Positions 26,481 through 34,844 are shown, counted from the first letter of the stretch. The stretch is DNA of 53,155 bases from an uncultured Muribaculaceae bacterium (GCA_910579995.1 CAJTWH010000022.1:1-53155), one strand, 5' to 3'. The notes: generated by a model not told the origin, from the sequence alone. A program made the numbers and translations.

Positions 26481-26863
26481 AGCTCGTGCTGATTTTTGTG
26501 CTGCTGTTGCTGACGGGTTGCGGCAGGACAATGTTTGTGCCTGTGGAGAGTGTGCGGACGGAGTACCGCGACCGCGATGTGTGGCACTACCGCGGTGACA
26601 CCATCAGGGAGCGGTGGTATGTGTATGTGAACGGCGACACTGTGCTTGACGTGCGCCGGAGCGAGCGGACAGTGCGCGAGACGGTACATGACACGGTGTA
26701 TATCGAGCGGACCGACAGCGTAGACCGCCCCTATCCGGTGGAGCGCAGGCTCTCACGGTGGGAACAGGCGAAGATGGATTTGGGTGGCATAGCGATGGGG
26801 GCTGTATGTGTGGTGGTAATCTACATCATAGTATGGTTGGCAAAGAAGAAGAAAAAATTATAG
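26477..26863 (+). CDS. Candidate single-gene spanin (lipoprotein plus C-terminal membrane helix)
   Basis: 128 aa. An N-terminal lipoprotein signal (VLIFVLLLLTGCG) would anchor it in the outer membrane, a charged periplasmic stretch follows (RTVRETVHDTVYIER), and a C-terminal helix GAVCVVVIYIIVWLA with a Lys-rich end would sit in the inner membrane. One protein touching both membranes is the layout of a unimolecular spanin, which fuses the membranes at the last step of lysis. The ATG at 26477 overlaps the endolysin stop. Confidence 0.72.
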   Translation: MKLVLIFVLLLLTGCGRTMFVPVESVRTEYRDRDVWHYRGDTIRERWYVYVNGDTVLDVRRSERTVRETVHDTVYIERTDSVDRPYPVERRLSRWEQAKMDLGGIAMGAVCVVVIYIIVWLAKKKKKL

Positions 26864-26866
26864 GCT

Positions 26867-27316
26867 ATGGAAATACATTTTGAGATAGACAAGGCGGATA
26901 TCTATAAGGAGGTTGCGATGACTACATCGTATACCGGCGCTAAGATGGATGAGGACGCCAATGCCTACGAGCGTATATTCACCACCGACGAGGACCAGCA
27001 GCAGCTCGAGCGCTTTTGGCAGGAGGCGGAGTCGGAGATGTGCAATGAGCTTATAAGGCTCATCGCGCGTGAGGAGATGAACGGCGGGCGTCTTGAGGTG
27101 AGCCTGAATGTGTCGTCGGCGTTTGACAAGGCTCTTGAGCCGAGCATGGGCAAGAGTCTGAGGAGTTACTTTATCCAGTCGATATCTGCTAAGTGGTTTG
27201 TGTTCACCAACAAGAAGGAGGCGGGGGATTATGCAGCGGCAGCGACCATGCACCTCGATGATGTGAAACGCAAGGCGATGTATAAGCGGCAGCCTATGCG
27301 CCCGAGATATGACTGA
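26867..27316 (+). CDS. Small phage protein of a three-member local family (1)
   Basis: 149 aa, 3 bp after the spanin candidate. Contains FDKALEPSMGKSLRSYFIQ, then SAKWFVFTNK, and ends KAMYKRQPMRPRYD. The two following genes share the layout (beta-rich N-part, a W-containing helix, a basic RP-rich tail), so the three look like diverged tandem duplicates. Possibly small virion or neck proteins; function not recognised. Confidence 0.6.
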   Translation: MEIHFEIDKADIYKEVAMTTSYTGAKMDEDANAYERIFTTDEDQQQLERFWQEAESEMCNELIRLIAREEMNGGRLEVSLNVSSAFDKALEPSMGKSLRSYFIQSISAKWFVFTNKKEAGDYAAAATMHLDDVKRKAMYKRQPMRPRYD

Positions 27317-27319
27317 TGT

Positions 27320-27350
27320 GCGCGAGCTGCGCTCACGCCGTGGACGAAAG
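27320..27350 (+). repeat. Hairpin-GGACGAAA element, copy 6
   Basis: Stem 27320-27338 with one C.A mismatch, loop CTGCG, tail CGTGGACGAAAG followed by CAGCCTTT. It lies 4 bp after the stop of the preceding gene. Confidence 0.75.
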
Positions 27351-27357
27351 CAGCCTT

Positions 27358-27452
27358 TGGGGTGGTTGGTGGTTTGTCGGCTGTGGGCGGCGGATTACCA
27401 ACTGCAATCTGCAAAAGCTATCTTGCTGCCCACAACCTACCAACCACCAACA
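27358..27452. repeat. Long imperfect inverted repeat, copy 2
   Basis: Arms of the GTGGTTGGTGGTTTG type at 27362 and its complement near 27440, with a spacer GATTACCAACTGCAATCTGC closely like that of copy 1 (13021 on). Again directly after a hairpin-GGACGAAA element and before a gene start. Confidence 0.72.
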
Positions 27453-27486
27453 ATCAAATGGAGTTTAATTTAAAAAATATAAGACA

Positions 27487-28038
27487 ATGGCAGAGAACAA
27501 ACATTCGCTAAAGGTGAAGATTCAGACCAAGGAGCTGAAATTCGCCATCATGAACAAGACACATGTGACGGCCCGCAGCCTTGAGGCGCAGGGTAAGATG
27601 AACTATGAGGCGGCGGCACACATGCAGGCGAGCGAGGACTTGGAGAATTCATACGAGCTGATACGCGCCATCAGCAATGCGTTTGCCGAGACCAAGGTTG
27701 AGCTTGGGGAGTATCTCAACGAGGAGGTGAGTGAGACGAACAATCTCATCAGCTCGAAGATAGAGAACGGCGAGATGGTGGAGCTTGACTTCGAGCTTCC
27801 GAGCAATTATAACTCGGCTGCTGCGGACGCTCTTGGCGGCGGAATCCATGAGTTTATAGTCGGTCGCAGTATCTATGAATGGTACAGGCAGACGTGCCCC
27901 GAGTTGGCAGAGGCTTGCCGCATAGACGCCGACGCTTCGCTTGCTCGCGCCAAGAAAGCGCTCTATAAACGCAGCCGCCCGACACGCCCGACATACGACG
28001 AGCCAGCGCCTGAAGAGCCGACACCTGAAGAGCCTTAA
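27487..28038 (+). CDS. Small phage protein of a three-member local family (2)
   Basis: 183 aa. Starts AENKHSLKVKIQTKELKFAI; a middle helix region with GGGIHEFIVGRSIYEWYRQ; then ALYKRSRPTRPTYDEP with a short Pro/Glu repeat (EEPTPEEP) at the end. The KR--RP-RP-YD tail matches the end of the preceding gene. The spacer to the next gene is 3 bp. Function not recognised. Confidence 0.6.
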   Translation: MAENKHSLKVKIQTKELKFAIMNKTHVTARSLEAQGKMNYEAAAHMQASEDLENSYELIRAISNAFAETKVELGEYLNEEVSETNNLISSKIENGEMVELDFELPSNYNSAAADALGGGIHEFIVGRSIYEWYRQTCPELAEACRIDADASLARAKKALYKRSRPTRPTYDEPAPEEPTPEEP

Positions 28039-28041
28039 GAT

Positions 28042-28581
28042 ATGGGGTGCAGTGGAATACCATGCTGCCGCGGTAAGAGCACGGGCAGCCGGGAGGTGAA
28101 GCTGAAGCTACAGCGCGACCAGCTTATCCATGACATCAACAATTATGCCTATATCGAGGGGCATGTGATGGGCGAGGATGATGAGTGCCGGCGCCATGTG
28201 ACCATCGATATCGGGCAGGAGGGAAATATCGACCGCGTGAGCCGGATATTGGCGGTGGTGCATGCGGGTGTGCTTGAAATGCTTTATCCTTATACGAAGA
28301 AAGAGGTTGAGGAGGAAGTGATAGACAACCGTTTTTGGGAGCCTGAGGATTATATGATTGTGCTCCGTGTGCCTGAGACGATGTCGCAGACGACAATGCA
28401 CCTGCTTTGCCGGTTGATTCATGAGTATATGGTGTATAGGGTGCTTGCCGATTGGCTGAGTATCACCAAAATGGAGGGTGCTGAGGTGTGGGCAGCCAAG
28501 GCTGAGGCTACGGCTGCAGAAATCAACCGGGTGAAGAATCTGAGACGCGGGGCTCTGACGCGGCCAATGCACCCGTTTTGA
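28042..28581 (+). CDS. Small phage protein of a three-member local family (3)
   Basis: 179 aa. The N-terminus GCSGIPCCRGK is Cys-rich and unlike the other two members; the rest keeps the layout (HVTIDIGQEGNIDRV; LCRLIHEYMVYRVLADW; ending RRGALTRPMHPF). Last gene of the plus-strand late block; a strong two-way terminator follows. Function not recognised. Confidence 0.6.
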   Translation: MGCSGIPCCRGKSTGSREVKLKLQRDQLIHDINNYAYIEGHVMGEDDECRRHVTIDIGQEGNIDRVSRILAVVHAGVLEMLYPYTKKEVEEEVIDNRFWEPEDYMIVLRVPETMSQTTMHLLCRLIHEYMVYRVLADWLSITKMEGAEVWAAKAEATAAEINRVKNLRRGALTRPMHPF

Positions 28582-28602
28582 GCTTCTTGGCGCTGCCGAT
28601 GT

Positions 28603-28633
28603 ACGCGAGCTGCGCTCGCGCCTTGAACGAAAT
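28603..28633 (+). repeat. Hairpin-GGACGAAA element, copy 7
   Basis: Stem 28603-28621 with an end mismatch, loop CTGCG, tail CTTGAACGAAAT, then AGGAGGCTTT. It lies 22 bp after the stop of the preceding gene. Confidence 0.7.
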
Positions 28634-28668
28634 AGGAGGCTTTGATTTTTGAGGCTACAAGAGGCACG

Positions 28669-28740
28669 AAAGGCAAAGGAGGCAAGATAAATGCGATGAC
28701 ATAACTTTTATCTTGCCTCTTTTGCCTTTAGTCTTTCCTT
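28669..28740. terminator. Bidirectional terminator between convergent late blocks
   Basis: AAAGGCAAAGGAGGCAAGAT (28669 on) pairs over about 22 bases with the arm ending at 28729. T-rich sequence follows on the plus side and A-rich sequence precedes it, so it can stop transcription from both directions. Confidence 0.8.
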
Positions 28741-28751
28741 GCCTTTTTATT

Positions 28752-31403
28752 TTATCGGGGCTTGTTGGTTTGGCGTGGGGTGAATTGGATTGTTGCGTTG
28801 GATATGCTTTCGCCGGGATCGAGGTGGCAGATGAGGGCTATGCGGAAGTATTTGTAGGGTGAGCCACGGAATCCGCGGAGGGTGTGGTCTTGACTTGACC
28901 ATACCAAGTGCCAATTGAAGAGGTCGCGGGAGGCGTAGAGAATGCTTTGTACGTGGCCGCGACGGAAGTTGCCCCGTTGGATTACTGTGTCGACGGTTTT
29001 GAGGACGTCGGGGGCGTCGAGAGCGAGAGGTCGTGTGACGAGGATAGGGATGGCGTTGTCTTCTGTATCGGGAGTGCAGAAGTCTATGATGGTGCCGTCG
29101 TGTGCTACAGCGAGAGCGCCGGGGTATGAGTTGAGGGTAGACAGGATGGCCGCGCGCATTGTAGCCCAAGCGTAAGATTTGAGGGAGTAGACGTAGGCGT
29201 AGTTGTAGACGGGCCCGTCGGTGGGTGTGTAGACGATTATGCGCTGGTTTGGGTAATCGTATATCATGCGGCAGCTCTCGAGGAAAGTTGACAGTGCCTG
29301 CAATGGTATACATGCGTCGGCGTCGTGTCCGGCCTCGGCATGAATGTCTTCCATGGCCGGAAGCGTGAGGACGTTGAACGGATATTGTGAGTTGATGGGC
29401 TCGGAAATGCACTGCGTCTGCGAGCCGGAGAGCAGCATTATGCCTCGCTGAGTGGGGAATACTACAGATGAGTCGAGCTGTGTGATAGCCTGAGGATTGC
29501 AACAGACGTCACGTGTGATGGGTTGGCGGGCAGAGAAAGTGCCTGTTTCGGAGACTTGAAGAGCCCACACGCCCTCTTTTGTGAAAGCGTAGAGGGGAAA
29601 CTGTCCGAACTGGCCTTGAGAGAGTGCCTTGGCGGCTGATGAAAGGCCGAGGATCTGTGAGTTGCCGATAGTGACGGCGCTTGAGGCGGGAATGAAGAAA
29701 GGATTGTTGACGGCTGAGGAGTAGAGTTTGTTTGACGCTTGCTCGGGGATGTAGGGGGAGAGTTCGCTGTCGTCGGGGATTACAAGACTGTCTGAAACAT
29801 CGAGCCATGCGTCGAATTTATTTGTCACGGAGCCGGTGCGGCAGAAGTATGCGCCGTTGAGGAACTCGTGGGGTTTGAGCTGTAGGTCGAGGTATTGCTG
29901 CCATTCGCCGCCGGCGCTGTTGCTTGTGCGGACGATGAGGAGGCGGTAGGCGCCTGAACATTGGTGATAGAAGAATGGGATTTCTCCCTCGAAGTCGAAG
30001 ATATTGGAAGCGCAGACGAAAGAGCCGGAATCGCGTCGGGCGAAGATGTAAGCTTTGGCTTTATAAAGAGTACCACCGCCGATATACTGAGCTGCAAGAG
30101 AGACGTCGGCACGAGGACGGATTAGTTTTGTCACATCGGCGATGTTGAGGCGGGCGTTGTAGACAAAGGCGTTGCGGGCGATGTATGAGTCGGATGTGCC
30201 GTAGTCGTCGGTCATGGGCTCGCGTGTGACGAGAGCGGGGAGGATGTCTTCGCCGATAGTGTCACTTTTCCAAGACTCAAAGGGATTGGTCGGATTATAT
30301 TCTACAGGTATTGATTTGACGAGGTAGAAATTGGCATTAGCGGCGGCACGGCTCCAGAAGCTGTTGTCAGTATCAAGACGGGGCAAGATTATGGGATGGC
30401 CGTAGTCGGCTTGCAGTGGTTCGCGAGCATTGCCGGAGGCTACATTATTGTGTGTATAGCATGTGCGGTATCTGCCGCTGTTTGCAGGAGCTTCAATCTC
30501 GCTTACGCCAATGATGAAATCGTCGGCGTTGAAATCGTAGATGGGGGCTGAGACGAATATGTCGATAGAAGAGATTAGGTCTTTCCATTGCGCGAGGCGT
30601 TTAAAACTTTTGTAGGGCTGTCCGGGCATTTGCCAAGCGAGCTTTGCTGATACGTAGTGGATGTGGGAAATCTTGCCATTTAGGTTTGACATTGCTGCGG
30701 AGAAAGAGTCGCCGATAACGGGGCGGATGAGGACAGGCGCTGAGTGGTTGACGAGAGTGCCGTCGTAGAGGCGCAGTGCGTAGCGGACGAAGAATGGGAG
30801 GACGAAGCGGCCTTGTTGTGCGGCCTCGGCGATTGCCTTGTTGATTTGCCCGAGGACGGCGTTTGTGATTGTGGTCTTGCTTTCGTCGGAGAGGTCGGAG
30901 CGCCAGTCGGGGAGGCCGGTTGCGAGGGGGATGTCGAAAGATGGAATTTCTTCTTTGCCGTCGGTGAGGGAGAATTGGAGGGGGAACTCGGGGAATTCAG
31001 CGGGTAATGATTGATAGGACTGCGAGATATTGTCCCACTTGGCGAAGTATATGCCTGCCGAGGTGAGGATAACGAGGGTGTTGCCGATGGCTGTGATTTG
31101 AGTGAGGGTTGAGTCGGCGGATATAGTCAATATGGGTAAGGGCTCGGTGTCGTTTTGTTTGATTGCCGATAGGGTGTCGTCGTCGTTGTTGAAGAGGATA
31201 TAGAAGACTTCGCCACCTGAGAGCTTGTGGATAAAGACGGGAGTGTGGCCAGCAGGTGGGGTGAAATGGACGGACGGAGGGTAAATGCGGCGTAGCGCGC
31301 CGTCTTCGGGTATGATGTTGACGGCGGCGGCGAGGTGTCCGTCGGGGGCTTCGTAGTCGGAGGGGACGGTAGAGAGGCCGGAATATGAGATGTCTTTGAT
31401 CAT
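28752..31403 (-). CDS. Tail nozzle-like (tubular/stopper) protein
   Basis: 883 aa, beta-rich throughout, beginning MIKDISYSGLSTVPSDY. Repeated strand-turn units (GEVFYILFNN, GNTLVILTSAGIYFAKW, GVWALQVSETG, VVFPTQRGIMLLSGS) suggest a propeller, and the C-terminal part has VQSILYASRDLFNWHLVWS. Large beta-propeller proteins of this kind close the portal or form the nozzle of podovirus tails. Length and place (end of the late region) agree, but no exact family is named. It lies on the minus strand, 4 bp after its partner gene, driven by the promoter at 31813. Confidence 0.65.
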   Translation of the reverse strand: MIKDISYSGLSTVPSDYEAPDGHLAAAVNIIPEDGALRRIYPPSVHFTPPAGHTPVFIHKLSGGEVFYILFNNDDDTLSAIKQNDTEPLPILTISADSTLTQITAIGNTLVILTSAGIYFAKWDNISQSYQSLPAEFPEFPLQFSLTDGKEEIPSFDIPLATGLPDWRSDLSDESKTTITNAVLGQINKAIAEAAQQGRFVLPFFVRYALRLYDGTLVNHSAPVLIRPVIGDSFSAAMSNLNGKISHIHYVSAKLAWQMPGQPYKSFKRLAQWKDLISSIDIFVSAPIYDFNADDFIIGVSEIEAPANSGRYRTCYTHNNVASGNAREPLQADYGHPIILPRLDTDNSFWSRAAANANFYLVKSIPVEYNPTNPFESWKSDTIGEDILPALVTREPMTDDYGTSDSYIARNAFVYNARLNIADVTKLIRPRADVSLAAQYIGGGTLYKAKAYIFARRDSGSFVCASNIFDFEGEIPFFYHQCSGAYRLLIVRTSNSAGGEWQQYLDLQLKPHEFLNGAYFCRTGSVTNKFDAWLDVSDSLVIPDDSELSPYIPEQASNKLYSSAVNNPFFIPASSAVTIGNSQILGLSSAAKALSQGQFGQFPLYAFTKEGVWALQVSETGTFSARQPITRDVCCNPQAITQLDSSVVFPTQRGIMLLSGSQTQCISEPINSQYPFNVLTLPAMEDIHAEAGHDADACIPLQALSTFLESCRMIYDYPNQRIIVYTPTDGPVYNYAYVYSLKSYAWATMRAAILSTLNSYPGALAVAHDGTIIDFCTPDTEDNAIPILVTRPLALDAPDVLKTVDTVIQRGNFRRGHVQSILYASRDLFNWHLVWSSQDHTLRGFRGSPYKYFRIALICHLDPGESISNATIQFTPRQTNKPR

Positions 31404-31406
31404 AGC

Positions 31407-31781
31407 TTACTTTATTATGGGGTGACGTGTTATTATGGGGAGGTAGGTTGTCTCGCCGCAGGATAGAGGCTCACCGGTCATGAAAGCGGCTCTTTGAGCT
31501 TGGATATTGCATGCGGCGAAGAATTTGAGGCAAAGCTCGACGGAATTTGCCGAGAGGTTGCGCGAGTGCTTTTTTGTAGGGTAGCACCGTGCGATGTGAC
31601 GACCTAAGCCAAAAGGATGTCGCATTGCGAACAAAAGAAACTCACCATCAGTGACGGAAATATTTATGGAGTCACCCGGAGAGATATCGAGCAGGCGCGC
31701 CACTCTTGCGGAAATAAATATGCGACCGTTGCGACAGAAAGTTATGTCGGGCCGTCGGGTGTGGTTGAGTAGGGTCTCCAT
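31407..31781 (-). CDS. Small conserved protein paired with the nozzle-like gene
   Basis: 124 aa. The N-terminal half (FCRNGRIFISARVARLLDI, then SPGDSINISVTDGEFLLFAM) has a swapped-hairpin, AbrB-like beta pattern; the C-terminal half is Cys/Arg-containing and basic. It might be a DNA-binding or small virion protein. First gene of a two-gene operon, with its ATG 32 bp downstream of a good -7 box. Confidence 0.55.
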   Translation of the reverse strand: METLLNHTRRPDITFCRNGRIFISARVARLLDISPGDSINISVTDGEFLLFAMRHPFGLGRHIARCYPTKKHSRNLSANSVELCLKFFAACNIQAQRAAFMTGEPLSCGETTYLPIITRHPIIK

Positions 31782-31812
31782 GATTGTTTATCGATTAAAT
31801 GTCAGTGGACAG

Positions 31813-31820
31813 CAAAGATA
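31813..31820 (-). promoter_or_regulatory. Late-type promoter -7 box of the nozzle operon
   Basis: On the minus strand the sequence reads TATCTTTGCTG, the same core as the boxes before portal and scaffold genes, and stands about 32 bp before the ATG at 31781. Confidence 0.6.
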
Positions 31821-31873
31821 GTGATGTGGGTGAGGAAGAGAGGTATAAGTTTAGAAATTCATGCGGTCGGTGT

Positions 31874-31904
31874 GCGCGAGCTGCGCTCGCACCGTGGACG
31901 AAAG
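31874..31904 (+). repeat. Hairpin-GGACGAAA element, copy 8
   Basis: Stem 31874-31892 with one C.A mismatch, loop CTGCG, tail CGTGGACGAAAG, then CCGCTTTGCTTTC, which can fold back on GAAAGC. Genes on both sides are on the minus strand, yet the element keeps the plus orientation. Confidence 0.75.
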
Positions 31905-31949
31905 CCGCTTTGCTTTCTTTGCGGGCTGACGCTCTCTCGGCTTCAAATT

Positions 31950-32207
31950 TTATAGCCATATCACGTCTGATTCGTTGGGTTGGAAGTCCCGGCAAGCTTT
32001 CTTGTCGAATTCCACATCTTTGGGTTCGGAGTGATAACATGCGGTCAAGACGTTGAATGCTGTCATGATTGCCCGGAAATATATGCACCGCTCGCAGCGC
32101 ATTGGATTCTTCGCTTTGTTGCGCTCGTAGCGCTCGGCAGCTTTCCGGGCAGCCAATTCGGCCTTGAGTTCATCTGTGGAGAAGTTTTTGAGTGGGCGGG
32201 GTTTCAT
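31950..32207 (-). CDS. Small Cys-containing phage protein
   Basis: 85 aa. A helical N-terminus (STDELKAELAARKAAERYER) leads to a probable zinc site, RCERC then two later Cys (TACYH, KACRDF). Last gene of the leftward early block as read. Function not recognised. Confidence 0.6.
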   Translation of the reverse strand: MKPRPLKNFSTDELKAELAARKAAERYERNKAKNPMRCERCIYFRAIMTAFNVLTACYHSEPKDVEFDKKACRDFQPNESDVIWL

Positions 32208-32224
32208 TTCAGGTATCCTATTGA

Positions 32225-32512
32225 TTAGTAATCAACATCGCAGTCGTGGCATAAGTCGCATATTTTTGACTTATCTCGCAAGCACATTTCCTGATTGTGT
32301 CCCTTATGTTCGCGGTTCAGAATCTCGCAGATGTGGTCTGCGATAATATTCGCTTTTTCGAGAGTTATGTCTTTATAGGCATCTCCCCATATACAAGCAA
32401 TCACTTTACATCTTGAATCTTTTATAACGGCATTGTAGTATTCATCTGCATGGTCAACATGGAACGGAGGTTCAAAGCCTTTTTCTTTGCCGATAATATC
32501 GTTTATGTTCAT
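32225..32512 (-). CDS. Small Cys-rich phage protein
   Basis: 95 aa, with the ATG at 32512 preferred over an in-frame TTG at 32521. The C-terminus has CDLCHDCDVDY, a likely metal site, preceded by a helix (ITLEKANIIADHICEILNRE). AT-rich compared with the replication genes to the right. Function not recognised. Confidence 0.6.
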   Translation of the reverse strand: MNINDIIGKEKGFEPPFHVDHADEYYNAVIKDSRCKVIACIWGDAYKDITLEKANIIADHICEILNREHKGHNQEMCLRDKSKICDLCHDCDVDY

Positions 32513-32562
32513 GTCTTTCAAAATTTAATCGGGAGGTGGAGAGCTGCCTCCCGATAGGTTGG

Positions 32563-32928
32563 TTATTCTGGGATCTTGCCAGTAAGTATGTATTCGACTA
32601 CATAGGATACTGAGCAATCCTCCCAATCAAATTCATCTGTTTCAGGGAGGCTGTCTAAGCCGCCTCCGTATGCTTCTTCCAATGGGTTGAAGCCAAATTC
32701 AAGATTGTTATCTTGAACCATTTTGATAACATCCTCGGCTGTAGTAACGAGGGTGATGTCATCGTCTTCTATCGGTCCGCAGACATAATTGTATTTACCT
32801 CCAACCTCGCCGAAATTAACATTGACTTTATACTTTTTGAGGCACTCTACATGTTCGGTGTCGGCTATGAATAAGCCGTAGAGTGCCGCATAAAAGAGGT
32901 CAATCTCCAATTTAAATAATCCTTTCAT
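32563..32928 (-). CDS. Hypothetical acidic phage protein
   Basis: 121 aa, strongly acidic (LPETDEFDWEDCSVSYVVEY). Many small acidic early proteins of phages are inhibitors that mimic DNA, but no specific match is seen here. Part of the AT-rich accessory cluster 31950-36813. Confidence 0.6.
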   Translation of the reverse strand: MKGLFKLEIDLFYAALYGLFIADTEHVECLKKYKVNVNFGEVGGKYNYVCGPIEDDDITLVTTAEDVIKMVQDNNLEFGFNPLEEAYGGGLDSLPETDEFDWEDCSVSYVVEYILTGKIPE

Positions 32929-32961
32929 GATTCTTTTCGGGTTTTACAAAGCCGCCCAAGG

Positions 32962-33840
32962 CTATTTCTTGTTGTATTTTTCGATGATTGCTTTGATTTC
33001 TTCGAGGCACTTGTCGCGGTCGGCGGGGGTACGGAAATTCATTTTCACATAATTTCTTTCAAAATCAGGGGCGGTGAGAATAATTCTTAAGTTGCGAACT
33101 TGTTGCTCCTCCTTCCACTTCATCCATGCGGTATAAGGTTCGAGCGGGTATTGCTCGTAGAGTACGCGGGAGGGATAGGCGAGTATCACACCATTATCCC
33201 TCATCTTGCCGGTGGACGACAATAGATAAGTGTCTTTTGCGGTTTTGTTGGGCTTGAATTGTATAGATTGTTCGGAAACGCCATGAAATATTACGGTTCC
33301 CATTGTGGTGAGGAAAAATTCCTCACCCTCATGCCCTTTCAGCAACTCTGCGAGGTTCAGCTCTTTTGTTTCCATATCTTCAGTCATTTTTGTTTCGGGT
33401 TCGGTGTAGGGTTCGAGTATAGATTCTTTATAACAACCACCATTCTCAGAGTAGTAATGTGGCTCATTGTTATCATATATAATCCCATCAGCGATTACAA
33501 ACGGATAACCATAAGGACGACAATAGACTCTTTGGCCTTTAATAAACTTTGGCTGAGGCTTCTCTTCTTCGCAATACCGCTCCTTGAACTCGACGAGGGT
33601 GATGATGGGATAGTCTTCAATACTGACTCGGTCAGTCATATCGCCATAGGACACTCTTTCGTCTTCTATGAAGTATCCTGTTGCATCCTCGTACCGATTC
33701 CAAATTGTTTGTTCCACAAGAGACTTTTCGCCAAATAACCACTTGTACCCACCTTCGTGCAAGATAGCAAGTAGCTCCTTGGCTTCGGCTTCGGTCGGGG
33801 TGCGTACTGCAATGTTCTGAGGAATTTCTTTCAATTTCAT
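32962..33840 (-). CDS. Hypothetical phage protein, two-part
   Basis: 292 aa. The N-terminal third carries the pattern AEAKELLAILHEGGYKWLFG, seen in several small phage proteins of Bacteroidetes, then a beta-rich middle (KGQRVYCRPYGYPFVIADG) and a C-terminal helix (TPADRDKCLEEIKAIIEKYN). The parts are joined by acidic linkers. Function not recognised. Confidence 0.6.
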   Translation of the reverse strand: MKLKEIPQNIAVRTPTEAEAKELLAILHEGGYKWLFGEKSLVEQTIWNRYEDATGYFIEDERVSYGDMTDRVSIEDYPIITLVEFKERYCEEEKPQPKFIKGQRVYCRPYGYPFVIADGIIYDNNEPHYYSENGGCYKESILEPYTEPETKMTEDMETKELNLAELLKGHEGEEFFLTTMGTVIFHGVSEQSIQFKPNKTAKDTYLLSSTGKMRDNGVILAYPSRVLYEQYPLEPYTAWMKWKEEQQVRNLRIILTAPDFERNYVKMNFRTPADRDKCLEEIKAIIEKYNKK

Positions 33841-33845
33841 ATTCT

Positions 33846-34304
33846 TTAGTTGCCAGAGTTGTTTTTATTGTTCTCAATCAGTTTGAGTGCTGCCTCGATT
33901 CCTGCTGAGAGCGCGGAGTTGTAATCCTTTGCGTATTCGGCACATGGGTCATTCCATTCCTCGTAGTCCATAAACTGATAGACCTTGTAAGCATATTCAC
34001 CGTCGATGTCCTCTGAGAATGGTGATGGGTAAACGCTTACGCATAATCCACGTTCTCGAAGCCATTTCTGTGCTTGCCATAAAGATGGGCATGGAATACC
34101 TCTGTAAGCGTCCTCATAATTGTCATTCACATAATAAGCGACACATGTAAGAACTCGTTCTCCTACGCGAACTGTATCGAAAATGAATGGGTTATCTCCA
34201 AAGCAAAAGCACTCCGTAGCATACATGTAATTATATTGACCGTCATAACCACATCGGGCAATGGCTTGTGCAATCTCATACGATACAAAATCTTCGTCAT
34301 TCAT
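33846..34304 (-). CDS. Hypothetical phage protein
   Basis: 152 aa, aromatic- and acid-rich, with CPSLWQAQKWLRERGLCVSVYPSPF-type middle strands followed by YAYKVYQFMDYEEW. The type recurs in Bacteroidetes phages, usually uncharacterised. Its ATG overlaps the stop of the zinc-ribbon gene upstream by 8 bp. Confidence 0.6.
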   Translation of the reverse strand: MNDEDFVSYEIAQAIARCGYDGQYNYMYATECFCFGDNPFIFDTVRVGERVLTCVAYYVNDNYEDAYRGIPCPSLWQAQKWLRERGLCVSVYPSPFSEDIDGEYAYKVYQFMDYEEWNDPCAEYAKDYNSALSAGIEAALKLIENNKNNSGN

Positions 34305-34470
34305 TTCTCGCTCCTTTCTTTGTTCCGAAAAGTTTCATCATCATTTCTTGTTTTGCTTTGTTGAGGCATTTGCGGCAGTATGGATGGCTCGGTATGTCGG
34401 GGTCTATACACGGCCAAAATGCCACGGCTTGTTTGCCGCACTCGCAGCATTTACATTCGGTTGCGTTCAT
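34297..34470 (-). CDS. 57-aa zinc-ribbon protein
   Basis: Short gene from ATG at 34470 to TGA at 34297. Two Cys pairs, TECKCCECGK and HPYCRKCLNK, form a likely zinc ribbon; the C-terminus is basic (FGTKKGARNE). It overlaps the next start by 8 bp and follows the preceding stop by 4 bp, as in a tight operon. Function not known. Confidence 0.65.
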   Translation of the reverse strand: MNATECKCCECGKQAVAFWPCIDPDIPSHPYCRKCLNKAKQEMMMKLFGTKKGARNE

Positions 34471-34474
34471 TGGT

Positions 34475-34654
34475 TTATTTAAGTTCTACGGGTTCATCTT
34501 CCCATGTCAGCTCTCTGCCGATTAGCTTGCGGATTGAGCCTTTGGGGAGTTGGATATATGGAAATTCAGACCAAGTGCCTCTTTTGTCCCATCTATTTGG
34601 CTTTCGTTTGAATACGCTTTCAGTTCCGTCTTTGTCTTTGCATAGCCATGCCAT
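34475..34654 (-). CDS. 59-aa hypothetical phage protein
   Basis: ATG at 34654, TAA at 34475. The product begins MAWLCKDKDGTESVFKRKP and ends TWEDEPVELK. The start is preceded by GAAAGGAG, a fair ribosome site. It has a normal small-protein composition and close spacing to genes on both sides (1 and 4 bp). Function unknown. Confidence 0.6.
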   Translation of the reverse strand: MAWLCKDKDGTESVFKRKPNRWDKRGTWSEFPYIQLPKGSIRKLIGRELTWEDEPVELK

Positions 34655-34655
34655 A

Positions 34656-34844
34656 TCATTCTCCTTTCTGATTAAAAAATTCTGAGCCGAAGATTGTAAG
34701 TATAGCCAAGTTGCGACCGAAGCAAAGCAATTTTATGTCGTTCGGCGTGCAATCAGGTAACTGTATTACATCTATAATTTCACGTCTGATTGTGTCTCTC
34801 TGCTCCTCCGTCAGTGTCGCGGGGTCGATTATCGGGGTAGTCAT
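34656..34844 (-). CDS. 62-aa hypothetical phage protein
   Basis: Begins MTTPIIDPATLTEEQRDTIR and carries a single helical domain. Its ATG overlaps the stop of the upstream gene (ATGA). Function not recognised. Confidence 0.6.
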   Translation of the reverse strand: MTTPIIDPATLTEEQRDTIRREIIDVIQLPDCTPNDIKLLCFGRNLAILTIFGSEFFNQKGE

